55,329 bases of DNA, taken from CALGFH01 sp036003705 (lineage in GTDB: Bacteria > Actinomycetota > CALGFH01). Every line of letters begins with the position of its first letter. Within the stretch, counting starts at the first letter, position 1. The notes under the pieces are model-generated. The model was given only the letters and a program-made list of their open reading frames with translations, was not told where the DNA came from and did not search any database. Of this stretch, positions 8,057 to 16,322 are shown in pieces. The DNA lies in assembly GCA_036003705.1 (NCBI GenBank), contig DASYSE010000069.1:1-55329 (forward strand), read 5' to 3'. A program made the translations under genes and the position numbers.

Positions 8057-8648
8057 GTCTCGCCTCCGTCGGGGGGCACGGATCGAGAAAACTGCGGGGA
8101 CGTCCGGAATGGGGGGAACCCGGACGTTGGCTGCGGACGATAGCACAGCCCCACCCGCACGCAAAACCAGGCCGGCACTAGGTTTCCGGCCCCGCGGACG
8201 GCGCTGACACCCCGGCGGCCGGAACGAGTCGACCCCCGCGGCGGGCGGGGGTCGGGTGGTTCGGTCCGTCGGCCGGCGGGTAGCTGGCGTTCGCGGTCGG
8301 GCCGGTGGAGGATTCGCGGTCGCCGCGAGGATCGCGGTTCTGTGGCCGTCGGCCGACGGACGTTTCGGTGTGGGCGGGCCACCGGGAGCGTGGTCCGCCG
8401 TCTACTCGTCGGGTGGAGTCTCCAAGCCACCGCCCCCTTCGTCGCGGTCGGGCCGCGACCAAGTGCCTCTAGGCTTCCGACGGCCAATCATGTTCCACGA
8501 GCCACCGGTTCGTAAACAGATCGCTTGGCGAGCATTCCTTTCCCTCCTGTACGGGACAACCAGGCCAGGCCGGGCTCCGGTGGCCCCGGTGGCGGGGTTC
8601 GCCTACGCTGACCGGCACGATGGGTCCGTTCCCGACCAAGGAGGCGCG
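8057..8648. other. 592-bp divergent intergenic region
   Basis: It separates the M23 peptidase gene from hemE. The peptidase leader holds a perfect 8-bp inverted repeat, CCGGACGT with its complement (8100-8107 and 8120-8127), between a possible -10 (TATCGT on the minus strand, 8137-8142) and the start. On the hemE side a TACGCT (8604-8609) is a possible -10. The middle (about 8180-8560) is GC-rich with several short GGTCGCGG-type inverted repeats, but shows no convincing gene on either strand. Confidence 0.5.
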
Positions 8649-9725
8649 GTGGCCCCGCCCCAACCGGAGGCACCATCGGGGGCGACCCGGATGCTGGCCG
8701 CCTGCCGGGCAGAGCCGGTCGACCGGACCCCGGTCTGGTTCATGCGCCAGGCGGGGCGGTGCCTCGCCGGCTACCGGCGGCTGCGCGAGCGCTACGGGAT
8801 CCTCGAGATCACCAGGACCCCGGATCTGTGCGCGGAGGTCACCACCATGCCGGTGGACAGCTTCGGGGTGGACGGGGCCGTGCTCTACGCCGACATCATG
8901 CTGCCGCTGTACGGCATGGGCGTGCCCTTCTCGATCGATCCTGGGGTCGGGCCGATCGTGCACCGGCCGGTGCGCGACCAGGCCGCCGTCGAGGCCCTCC
9001 GGGTCGTCGACGCGGAGGAGGCCACCCCGGAGCTGTTCGAGACCATCCGGATGCTCCGCCGCGACCTCGACGGGCGGGCCGCCCTGATCGGGTTCGCCGG
9101 GGCGCCCTACACGGTCGCCAGCTACCTGATCGAGGGCCGGCCCTCCAAGGAGCACGCCCACGCCAAGGCCCTGCTGTACGGCGACGAGGTGCTCTGGCAC
9201 CGGCTGATGGAGACGCTGACCGAGGTCACCGTCCGCTACCTGCGCGCCCAGGTCGAGGCGGGGGCCCAGGTGATGCAGCTGTTCGACTCCTGGATGGGCG
9301 ACCTCGGCCGGCGCGACTACGAGGCCGGCGTGCTGCCCTACAGCCGGCGGATCTTCGAGGCCGTGCGGGCGACCGGGGTGCCGACGATCCATTTCGGCAC
9401 CGGAACGGTCGGCCTGCTCGAGTCGATGGCCGCCGCGGGCAGCGACGTGGTCAGCGTCGACTGGCGAGTCCCGCTGGACCAGGCGTGGCGGCGGATCGGT
9501 CCCGGCAAGGGCATCCAGGGAAACCTGGACCCGGCGGTGATGCTGGCCCCGTTCGAGGTGGTGCGCCGCCAGGCCGACCGGGTGCTGGAGGCGGCCGGCG
9601 GGCGCGACGGCCACATCTTCAACCTCGGCCACGGGGTGCTCCCCGACACGCCCTCCGAGCACCTGGAACGGCTGGTCGAGCACGTCCACCAGACCACCGA
9701 GAGGATCCCCGTTGCCAACCGCTGA
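8649..9725 (+). CDS. hemE: Uroporphyrinogen decarboxylase
   Basis: 358 aa from GTG 8649, preceded by AAGGAGG at 8638-8644; the usual length is about 350. Haem pathway enzyme converting uroporphyrinogen III to coproporphyrinogen III in the cytosol. The signature W-F-M-R-Q-A-G-R near residue 30 is intact, though the next residues are C-L-A-G-Y rather than the common Y-L-P-E-Y. G-F-A-G-A-P-Y-T, the F-D-S-W region and the N-L-G-H-G-V motif near the C-terminus are all present. It overlaps hemH by 14 bp and forms an operon with it. Confidence 0.96.
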   Translation: MAPPQPEAPSGATRMLAACRAEPVDRTPVWFMRQAGRCLAGYRRLRERYGILEITRTPDLCAEVTTMPVDSFGVDGAVLYADIMLPLYGMGVPFSIDPGVGPIVHRPVRDQAAVEALRVVDAEEATPELFETIRMLRRDLDGRAALIGFAGAPYTVASYLIEGRPSKEHAHAKALLYGDEVLWHRLMETLTEVTVRYLRAQVEAGAQVMQLFDSWMGDLGRRDYEAGVLPYSRRIFEAVRATGVPTIHFGTGTVGLLESMAAAGSDVVSVDWRVPLDQAWRRIGPGKGIQGNLDPAVMLAPFEVVRRQADRVLEAAGGRDGHIFNLGHGVLPDTPSEHLERLVEHVHQTTERIPVANR

Positions 9726-10698
9726 CTCCCAGCCGACCGGGGAGCTGGGCCTGAGCCCCCCCGGCCCTGCGCTCACCGGCGTGCTGCTGATGACCTACGG
9801 CTCGGCCGCCGGCGCCGAGGAGGTCCCGGCCTACCTGCGCAGCGTGCGCCGGGGCAAGGACCCCGACCCCGAGCTGGTGGCCGAGTTCCAGCGGCGCTAC
9901 CAGCTGATCGGCTGGTCGCCGCTGGTCCGCATCACCTTGGACCAGGGGGCGGCGCTGCAGCGGCTGCTGGACGCCGGCCAGGGGGCCGGCCGCTACCGGG
10001 TCGAGGTCGGGATGCTCCACTCCGAGCCCAGGATCGACGAGGCGGTGGCCCGGCTGGCCGTTGCCGGCGCGCGCCGGCTGGTCGGGATCGTGCTCTCTCC
10101 GCAGTGGTCACCGGTGATCATGAGCGGCTACCCGCGGGCGCTGGAGGCGGCCACCGGGCGGCTCAGTCCCGACACCGAGGTGATCCTGGCCGGACCCTGG
10201 CACCGGACGCCGAGCTTCCTCGACGCCCTGGCCGAGAAGGTCGAGCAGGCCCTGTCCCGGATCGGCCCGGAGGCGCCCGTGCTGTTCACCGCCCACAGCC
10301 TGCCCAGGGCGGTGGTCGACCGCGACCCGGGCTACCTCGACCAGATCGCCGAGACGATCGACGGGGTGGTCGAGCGGACCGGCCTGGACCGCGGCCGCTG
10401 GCAGTTCGCCTACCAGAGCGCCGGCCACAGCCCGGAGGAGTGGCTCAAGCCAGACCTCAAGGACCTGCTGCCCGGCATCAGGGCCGCCGGGCACCGGGCG
10501 GTGCTGGTCGTCCCCGTCCAGTTCCTCGCCGACCATCTGGAGATCCTCTACGACATCGACGTCGCCGCCAGGGAGGAGGCCGAGGAGGCCGGCCTGTCCT
10601 TCCACCGGATCGAGCTGATGAACGCCTCCCCGGCGTTCATCCGCGCCCTGGCCGACGTCGCCCTCGAGCGTGAGCGCTCCGCCCAGCCGGCCGGCTGA
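9712..10698 (+). CDS. hemH: Ferrochelatase (coproporphyrin type expected)
   Basis: 328 aa from TTG 9712, which lies inside the hemE tail behind GAGAGGA; GTG 9781 is an alternative if the first 23 residues are not translated. Conserved ferrochelatase motifs are present: T-A-H-S-L-P, Y-Q-S-A-G-H-S-P-E-E-W, and V-P-V-Q-F-L-A-D-H-L-E-I-L-Y-D. Actinobacteria normally insert iron into coproporphyrin III (CpfC), so that substrate is the better expectation. The oxidase (hemY) and decarboxylase (hemQ) steps are not in the window. Confidence 0.92.
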   Translation: MPTADSQPTGELGLSPPGPALTGVLLMTYGSAAGAEEVPAYLRSVRRGKDPDPELVAEFQRRYQLIGWSPLVRITLDQGAALQRLLDAGQGAGRYRVEVGMLHSEPRIDEAVARLAVAGARRLVGIVLSPQWSPVIMSGYPRALEAATGRLSPDTEVILAGPWHRTPSFLDALAEKVEQALSRIGPEAPVLFTAHSLPRAVVDRDPGYLDQIAETIDGVVERTGLDRGRWQFAYQSAGHSPEEWLKPDLKDLLPGIRAAGHRAVLVVPVQFLADHLEILYDIDVAAREEAEEAGLSFHRIELMNASPAFIRALADVALERERSAQPAG

Positions 10699-10829
10699 CC
10701 CGCCCGGCGCCAGCACCAGCAGATCCCGGCGGTCGACGACCGGATCGGGGTGGACTCGGCCTCGACCGCCAGTTCGCGGGCGGCCCGGCCGGCCCCGAAC
10801 TGGCCGCCGACCCGTGCCATCCCCGGAGC

Positions 10830-11249
10830 CTACCTGGACGGGTCGGGGTCGGCCGCCTCGGCGGCCTGCTCGCTCGGGGTGCGGTCGGACGCCGGGGTGG
10901 GCGTAGGGTCGGGGTAGCGGTTGGGGTCGGGGTAGCGGTTGGGCTCGGTGTCAGGGTCGGCCGCGGTGGCGTCAGGGTCGGCCACGGTGGCGTCAGGGTC
11001 GGCCACGGTGGCATCAGGGTCGGCCACGGTGGCATCAGGGTCGGCCGCGGTGGCGTCAGGGTCGGACCGGCGGTTGGCGCGGGTGAGGTCGAGGAGGATC
11101 CCGACGCCGAGGGCGAGCAGCAGCAGCGGCCAGACCCAGCGCAGGCGCAGCGCCTGGTCCGCCTGGCCGAACAGCAGCAGCAGCCCAACGCCGGCGAAGG
11201 CGAAGCCGAAGGTCAGCGAGACAGGGTCGAGCTCGTGGCGGCGCATCAT
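10830..11249 (-). CDS. Small membrane protein with acidic D-P-D-A-T repeat tail
   Basis: 139 aa. Two TM helices (about residues 10-28 and 37-55) resembling LiaF/LiaI-type short membrane segments are followed by an acidic tail built from near-identical A-D-P-D-A-T-A/V hexapeptides (five copies) and P-N-R-Y-P-D-P repeats. The repeats are encoded by an 18-bp tandem array (about 10960-11060). The start overlaps the stop of the PspC-domain gene by 4 bp, so it belongs to the PspC operon. The tail may be prone to copy-number change. No known function. Confidence 0.75.
   Translation of the reverse strand: MMRRHELDPVSLTFGFAFAGVGLLLLFGQADQALRLRWVWPLLLLALGVGILLDLTRANRRSDPDATAADPDATVADPDATVADPDATVADPDATAADPDTEPNRYPDPNRYPDPTPTPASDRTPSEQAAEAADPDPSR
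10954..11064. repeat. 18-bp tandem repeats inside the acidic tail gene
   Basis: Five consecutive 18-bp units, nearly identical (GGCGTCAGGGTCGGCCAC-like with single-base variants), encode the A-D-P-D-A-T hexapeptides of the small PspC-operon membrane protein. The period is a multiple of three, so gain or loss of units would keep the frame. Confidence 0.85.
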
Positions 11250-12742
11250 GGTGCCTCCGGAGGAACGGCTGGCTTGGGGAAGGTGTCCTCGAACCGCTCC
11301 ACGTCCTGGAAGGCGCGGGGGTCGCTGGCCCGGCGGACCTCGATCACGCCGTAGCCGGCCATCAGGTCGAGCTTGACGGTCGCGGCGGCGCCGTTCGCCG
11401 GGGCCTTGACGGCCGGCTCGGCAATGGTCGAGTCCACCTGGGCGCCGTTGTCGACGTGGCCGAGCAGGTCGAGGCCGCCGACCCCGACCCGGCCGCGGAC
11501 CTCGGCCGCGACCTCGTCGGGCACCACCACCAGCAGCCGCCCAGCGGCAACGCTGGCCTGGATCGGCGGCTGGCCGGGACCGGACCGGAGCTTGGACAGG
11601 TCCAGGATCAGCTCACCGCCGGCCAGGCGGTAGCTCGAGCGGACCTCGGCCGGGGTCCGGGGCTGGAACACGCGCTGGGCGACCCCTCCCTCGACCGGGA
11701 CCGGCCCGGCAAGGGCGGTCAGGGCGACCAGCGGCACCGCCACCAGGCCGATCGGGATCAGCCCCCAGGCCCGGCCCCACCAGGCGCCGACCAGCAGGCC
11801 GCCCCCGAGGACGGTGAGGAACACGGCCAGGACCTGCCCGACGGTGAGGTCGATTGCGTCCAGGTTGTCGAGGGCGATGGCCAGCCCGGTGACGATCAGG
11901 GCGACCGCGAAGGTGAGCGGGCCCAGGAAGGGCCGCCGGCGCGGAGCCCTCGGTGCGGCGGCGCCCCAGGCTGCCGCCCGGTCCGGCGGGGGTGGCGGCG
12001 GCCCCCACAACGGCTGCGGCGGGGCCGGCAGGGCGGTCGCGCCCTGACCGGCGGGCGACGCCCAGCCGAGCGGATCGGTGGTGGTGGCCGCCTCGGTGGT
12101 GGTGGCCGCCTCGGTGGTGGTGGCCGCCGAGGCAGTGGCCGGCGGCGCGGTCGCGACGGCGCCTGCGGGAACCGGCTCGCCGGCGGCCGGCGGCCGGTGG
12201 TCGGGCGGTTCGGGGTCCTGGCGGAACAGGAAGATCCCGAAGGCGATCAGGGCGATCGCCCAGATCACGCTCGGCTGCGAGAACGCGCTGGCCAGGATGG
12301 CCACGGCCAGCAGCACCAGCGCCACCCCGACGTAGGTGCGGAGCCCCCTCGGCCGGCGCAGCACGCCGACCGCGAGCGACTCGTCGGTCCCGGCGACCGG
12401 GACCAGCAGCCATGCGATCACGTAGGCGAGCACGCCGAGCCCGCCGAATGGTGTCAGCACGATGAAGCCGATGCGCACCACCCACGGTTCGATCGCGAGG
12501 TAGGCGGCGATGCCGCTGGCCACGCCGGCGATCACCCGGTCGTCGGTTCGGCGGGTCAGGCGTCGGCCGGGCGCCGGGGCGGGCCCGGGCGCCGGGGCGG
12601 GCCCGGGCGCCGGGGCGGTGGCGCTGGTGTCGGGCGGCGCCTCGACCGCGGGCGGCGCCTGGCCCTCAGGCGCCACCGCCTGGCTGCCGGGCGGGGCGGC
12701 CCGTCCGCCGGGCGTCGGCGCCTCGGGGGGACGTTCGGACAT
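11246..12742 (-). CDS. PspC-domain membrane protein with LiaF-like C-terminus
   Basis: 498 aa from ATG 12742 (GGAGGAG 10 bp upstream). A low-complexity P-A-P-G and Pro/Ala-rich N-terminus precedes a PspC domain (R-R-T-D-D-R-V-I-A-G-V-A-S-G-I-A-A-Y ... W-L-L-V-P-V). Then come a T-T-T-E-A-A repeat linker, four further TM segments, and a soluble C-terminal beta-rich domain (about 375-498) of the LiaF/cell-wall-active-antibiotic-response type. It probably senses or stabilises the membrane under envelope stress. It is divergent from a kinase that also carries a PspC domain, and is probably part of the same circuit. Confidence 0.88.
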   Translation of the reverse strand: MSERPPEAPTPGGRAAPPGSQAVAPEGQAPPAVEAPPDTSATAPAPGPAPAPGPAPAPGRRLTRRTDDRVIAGVASGIAAYLAIEPWVVRIGFIVLTPFGGLGVLAYVIAWLLVPVAGTDESLAVGVLRRPRGLRTYVGVALVLLAVAILASAFSQPSVIWAIALIAFGIFLFRQDPEPPDHRPPAAGEPVPAGAVATAPPATASAATTTEAATTTEAATTTDPLGWASPAGQGATALPAPPQPLWGPPPPPPDRAAAWGAAAPRAPRRRPFLGPLTFAVALIVTGLAIALDNLDAIDLTVGQVLAVFLTVLGGGLLVGAWWGRAWGLIPIGLVAVPLVALTALAGPVPVEGGVAQRVFQPRTPAEVRSSYRLAGGELILDLSKLRSGPGQPPIQASVAAGRLLVVVPDEVAAEVRGRVGVGGLDLLGHVDNGAQVDSTIAEPAVKAPANGAAATVKLDLMAGYGVIEVRRASDPRAFQDVERFEDTFPKPAVPPEAP

Positions 12743-12896
12743 GGTGGTTGCTCCTCCTGCCGTGCGTCGGTTGCGGGGGCCAGCCTCCTCCAGCCCGCAG
12801 GCCGTCGCCATCGGGGATCACCCTCGCCGATCCCGGAGGCGGCGAGCCCATACTCAGGGTCGACCCCCATGGCCGCCTCGTCCGCCCCGTGCCACC

Positions 12897-14177
12897 ATGG
12901 CCCAAGGCAGCGCCGCTCGACCTTGGAGGCGAACCACCACGGCGACCCAGGCACCACATCGGCCGACCGGCTCGGCGATCGTCCGCAGCCGCGAGAACCG
13001 AGTCCTGCTCGGGGTGGCCGGCGGGCTCGGCGAGCGGCTCGGGGTCGACCCGGTCCTGGTCCGGGTCGCCTTCGCGGTGCTGGCCATCGCCGGCGGCTCC
13101 GGCGTCGTCCTCTACCTGATGGCCTGGGCGGTGTCGGTGGAGCCGGACAGCGATGCGGCCAGGGACACGCCCGTCCGGCGGCCGTCGGCCAGGCAGGCCC
13201 TCGCCCTCGGGCTGGTCGTGCTCGGGAGCCTGCTGCTGCTGCGCCAGGTCGGCCTGTGGTTCGGCGACCAGATCGTCTGGCCGATCGCCCTCCTCGCGGC
13301 CGGCTCGGCGGTCATCTGGGCCCGCAGCGACGACCGCGACCGGGCCCGCTGGACCATTGCTGGGGCCCGCATCCCCGGCAACCCGATCGAGGCGCTGTTC
13401 ACCGGCCGGGTCGGCCTGATCCGGATCGCGGTCGGCGGGCTGCTGGTGGCCAGCGGCCTTGGCCTCGGGTTCGCCAACACCGGCGCCGACCTGGCCGCGG
13501 CCGGCAACGCCCTGCTGGGGGTCGCTGTCACCGTTGTCGGGCTCGGCCTGATCTTCGGGCCCTGGGCGGCCAGACTGGTCCACCAGCTGGCCGAGGAGCG
13601 GCGCGGCCGGATCCGTTCCGAGGCCCGCGCGGAGATGGCCGCCCACCTGCACGACTCGGTGCTGCACACGCTGGCCCTGATCCAGCGGGCCGAGGCCTCT
13701 CCGGAGGTCGTCGGCCTGGCCCGCCGCCAGGAACGGGAGCTGCGGGCCTGGCTGTACCGGGCGCCGGTGCCGCCGGAGGGCCGGCTGCGGCCGGCCGTCG
13801 AGGCGATCGCGACCCGGGTCGAGCAGCGCCACAACGTGCCCGTTGAAGTGATCGTGGTCGGCGACGCTCCGCTGGACGCGGCCGCGATGGCACTGGTGGA
13901 CGGCTGCCAGGAGGCGGCCCTCAACGCGGCCAGGCATTCGGGGGCTCCCCTCGTCTCGGTCTACGTCGAGGTCGAGCCGGACGCGCTCACCGGCTTTGTG
14001 CGCGACGAGGGCAAGGGGTTCGACCCCGATCAGGTCCCGACCGATCGCCGCGGCATCGCCGACTCGATCCGCGGCCGGATCAGGCGCCACGGCGGCAGCG
14101 CGACCATCGTCTCCAGCCCCGGCGACGGCACCGAGGTCCAGCTCCACCTGCCAACGGGGATGGGGGTGCCCCGATGA
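12897..14177 (+). CDS. PspC-fused sensor histidine kinase
   Basis: 426 aa from ATG 12897 (weak ribosome binding site; the exact start is uncertain). The N-terminal PspC domain (about residues 30-85, S-R-E-N-R-V-L-L-G-V-A-G-G-L-G-E-R-L-G) is followed by three or four TM segments. The cytosolic kinase part has A-A-H-L-H-D-S-V-L-H-T-L as the phospho-acceptor box and a C-terminal HATPase (V-R-D-E-G-K-G-F-D). A 4-bp overlap couples it to the response regulator. Fusion of PspC with a kinase suggests membrane-state sensing. It resembles LiaS/VraS-like kinases in output domain class. Confidence 0.88.
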   Translation: MAQGSAARPWRRTTTATQAPHRPTGSAIVRSRENRVLLGVAGGLGERLGVDPVLVRVAFAVLAIAGGSGVVLYLMAWAVSVEPDSDAARDTPVRRPSARQALALGLVVLGSLLLLRQVGLWFGDQIVWPIALLAAGSAVIWARSDDRDRARWTIAGARIPGNPIEALFTGRVGLIRIAVGGLLVASGLGLGFANTGADLAAAGNALLGVAVTVVGLGLIFGPWAARLVHQLAEERRGRIRSEARAEMAAHLHDSVLHTLALIQRAEASPEVVGLARRQERELRAWLYRAPVPPEGRLRPAVEAIATRVEQRHNVPVEVIVVGDAPLDAAAMALVDGCQEAALNAARHSGAPLVSVYVEVEPDALTGFVRDEGKGFDPDQVPTDRRGIADSIRGRIRRHGGSATIVSSPGDGTEVQLHLPTGMGVPR

Positions 14178-14806
14178 TCAGGGTGTTTCTCGTCGACGAC
14201 CACCACCTGTTTCTGTCCGGGCTGCGGGCGGAGCTGGGCGGGGAGTTCGAGATCGTCGGCGAGGCCGGCGAGGTGGACGCGGCCGTCGACGGCATCAGGC
14301 GCACCCGGCCGGACGTCGTCCTGCTCGACGTGCACCTGCCCGGCGGCGGCGGCCGTGCGGTCCTGGAGGCGGTCCGCCAGACCGACCAGGACATCCGCTT
14401 CCTGGCCCTCTCGGTGTCGGACGCGGCCGAGGACGTCATCGGGGTGATCCGGGCCGGCGCCCGCGGGTACGTCACCAAGACCATCTCTCCGCCTGACCTG
14501 GCGGCCGCCATCCGCCGGGTCCATGGCGACGACGCCGTCTTCTCCCCGCGCCTTGCCGGCTTCGTCCTCGACGCCTTCCACGGGGACCTGACCGGCGTGG
14601 TCGACCCGGAGCTGGACCAGCTCACCACCCGTGAACGCGAGGTCCTGCGCCACATCGCCCGTGGCTTCACCTACAAGGAGGTCGCGCGCCGGCTGCACCT
14701 TTCGGTGAAGACGGTCGAGACCCACGTGTCGTCGGTGCTGCGCAAGCTGCAGCTGTCCAGCCGCCACGAGCTGACCCGCTGGGCCAGCGACCGTCGTCTG
14801 GTGTAA
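14174..14806 (+). CDS. NarL/LuxR-type response regulator of the PspC module
   Basis: 210 aa. Receiver domain with V-D-D-H-H, V-V-L-L-D-V-H-L-P as phospho-acceptor, and T-K-T as the conserved Lys region; C-terminal LuxR-type helix-turn-helix with L-T-T-R-E-R-E-V-L and V-K-T-V-E-T-H-V-S-S. It overlaps the PspC-fused kinase by ATGA and is its cognate partner. The divergent PspC gene is the obvious candidate target. Confidence 0.95.
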   Translation: MIRVFLVDDHHLFLSGLRAELGGEFEIVGEAGEVDAAVDGIRRTRPDVVLLDVHLPGGGGRAVLEAVRQTDQDIRFLALSVSDAAEDVIGVIRAGARGYVTKTISPPDLAAAIRRVHGDDAVFSPRLAGFVLDAFHGDLTGVVDPELDQLTTREREVLRHIARGFTYKEVARRLHLSVKTVETHVSSVLRKLQLSSRHELTRWASDRRLV

Positions 14807-14942
14807 GGGCAACGACACCTTCGTCACGGTTTTTCAACGATCGCCTGTGCGTGATTGCCTGATTCAGCGTTGATCGGCATGCTTGTCCGAGACGGGTCCG
14901 TCGACCGGGCCCGGCGGTGGGATCCCGAGCCGGAGATCTGCG

Positions 14943-16169
14943 ATGGAGCAGCAGGCGAACCTGGCACTGGCCGACGTCCTGGACGCACCAATCCGGCTGC
15001 GCGTTGTCGCCCCGCCGGCAGCTCGCGTCGCGGAGCTGGCTGCCCCGGCGCCGGTCCAGGTCCCCCCCATCCGGACCCTGTTCCCCGCCATCCACCATCT
15101 CCAGGCCGACCGCTCGGCCGTTGGCCGGGCGCTCGCGCTGTGGGCCGCGACCAGGCGCGCCGCCGCGCTGGGTCGGCGGCACACCGCGTCCCAGCTCTGG
15201 TCGCGGCGCTGGTCGCGCCAGAGCTTGGCCTTCGGGTCGCCGGCCGCGGTCCTGACCGGGCCGGAGGCCGTCATCCCGGTCGACCGCTTCGTCGCCTATC
15301 TGGAGGAGGCCGAGCGCGCCTTCCCCGCCGACTCCCCCGCCGACCTCCTTTCCCGCATCCGCAACACCTACTACTCCGGCTTCCTGGTCGAGCAGCTCCT
15401 GCCCGACGCCCGCGCCAAGGGCGGCCGCACCCTGCACGGCAACCCCCGGCTGAGCCAGACCGCCCACCGCCACCTCACCGCGCGGGCCGACGAGAACGGC
15501 GTCGGCGACAACCCGTCTCCCTACGTGCTGCTCCTCTCGGGCGAGCAGATCGACATCGGCCACCTGTTCCTCGGCCTTGACGCCCTGCTCCACCCCCGCA
15601 CGACCGTGCCGTTCTCGGCCTACGGGGTGCCCAACATCGACGCCACCGGCTGGGTCGCCGACGTCGGCATGGCCTCGGTCTGGACCACCAGGCATGCTTC
15701 CGGCACCCCCGACCCGAGGGTGTCGCGCCGGCTGCCATCGCCCGACCGCGACGCCTACTACCTCATGTCCGCCCCTGACGCCGACCTGCTCGGCGACGTC
15801 GACGTGTTCGCCATGCGGGCGCAGTGGGCGCTGGCGGCGGGCCAGCCGCTGTCGACCGCCCTGCGCGCCTACTACCTGGGCCACCGGGGCCGGCCGGCGG
15901 GGACCCGCTGGCGCTGGCGAGCGTTCGCGGCCGTGAACCGCCTCACCTACGGTCGGGCCGGCGGCGGCATCGCCTGGGACCCGGCCTGGTGGTCCGGCTG
16001 GGTGCGGCGTATCGACCGGTTCAACGACATCTACGGCGCCGGGGTCGGCGGCTCGCTCCTGGGGACCCTCACGCGGCCCAGCCACCGCCCCTGGCCAGAG
16101 ACCCCCTACATGCTGGGCCTGTTCCTGGCCTGGGCCCAGCCCCTCCTCGAGGTCGAGCTGGCCACATAG
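14943..16169 (+). CDS. Conserved-looking protein of unknown function (408 aa)
   Basis: The family was not recognised. ATG 14943 with GGAG 7 bp upstream was chosen; a TTG at 14883 would add 20 low-complexity residues. The protein is soluble, Trp- and Arg-rich toward the end, with no signal peptide or TM segment. Striking segments are L-L-L-S-G-E-Q-I-D-I-G-H-L-F-L-G-L-D (about residue 200), P-F-S-A-Y-G-V-P-N-I-D-A-T-G-W-V-A-D, and a Tyr/Asp-rich Y-Y-L-M-S-A-P-D-A-D-L-L-G-D-V-D. The D-I-G-H and D-V-D motifs could be a metal or catalytic site, but this is guesswork. It stands alone, 136 bp after the regulator. Confidence 0.75.
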   Translation: MEQQANLALADVLDAPIRLRVVAPPAARVAELAAPAPVQVPPIRTLFPAIHHLQADRSAVGRALALWAATRRAAALGRRHTASQLWSRRWSRQSLAFGSPAAVLTGPEAVIPVDRFVAYLEEAERAFPADSPADLLSRIRNTYYSGFLVEQLLPDARAKGGRTLHGNPRLSQTAHRHLTARADENGVGDNPSPYVLLLSGEQIDIGHLFLGLDALLHPRTTVPFSAYGVPNIDATGWVADVGMASVWTTRHASGTPDPRVSRRLPSPDRDAYYLMSAPDADLLGDVDVFAMRAQWALAAGQPLSTALRAYYLGHRGRPAGTRWRWRAFAAVNRLTYGRAGGGIAWDPAWWSGWVRRIDRFNDIYGAGVGGSLLGTLTRPSHRPWPETPYMLGLFLAWAQPLLEVELAT

Positions 16170-16300
16170 GCCCAGCCGGCCGGTCGCGCGATTGCTGACC
16201 GGGCCGAGCACGCGCACACCCACGCCAGGCCACATAGGCCCAGCCGGCAACGGCCCAGCGGCAACGGCCCAGCCGGCCGGTTGCGCGGTCCGGGGCCTCT
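16162..16300. repeat. Partial duplication of the 3' end of the 408-aa gene
   Basis: A 19-bp word containing the TAG stop of the 408-aa gene occurs at 16162-16180 and again, perfectly, at 16230-16248. It is followed by further copies of GGCCCAGCCGGC and of the CGGCCGGTYGCGCG tail (16177-16190 and near 16275-16290). The region between the stop and the transglycosylase stop is made of these fragments. Confidence 0.8.
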
Positions 16301-16322
16301 CGGCCCTGGCGCGGGTGTCCGT

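Noticed and set aside
10954..11064. Tandem repeats as a CRISPR array
   Set aside because: The units are contiguous without spacers and encode a peptide repeat.
11456..13846. 796-aa plus-strand open frame
   Set aside because: It runs antisense through the PspC gene and in another frame of the kinase; composition is Gly/Arg/Pro-rich as expected of a high-GC shadow.
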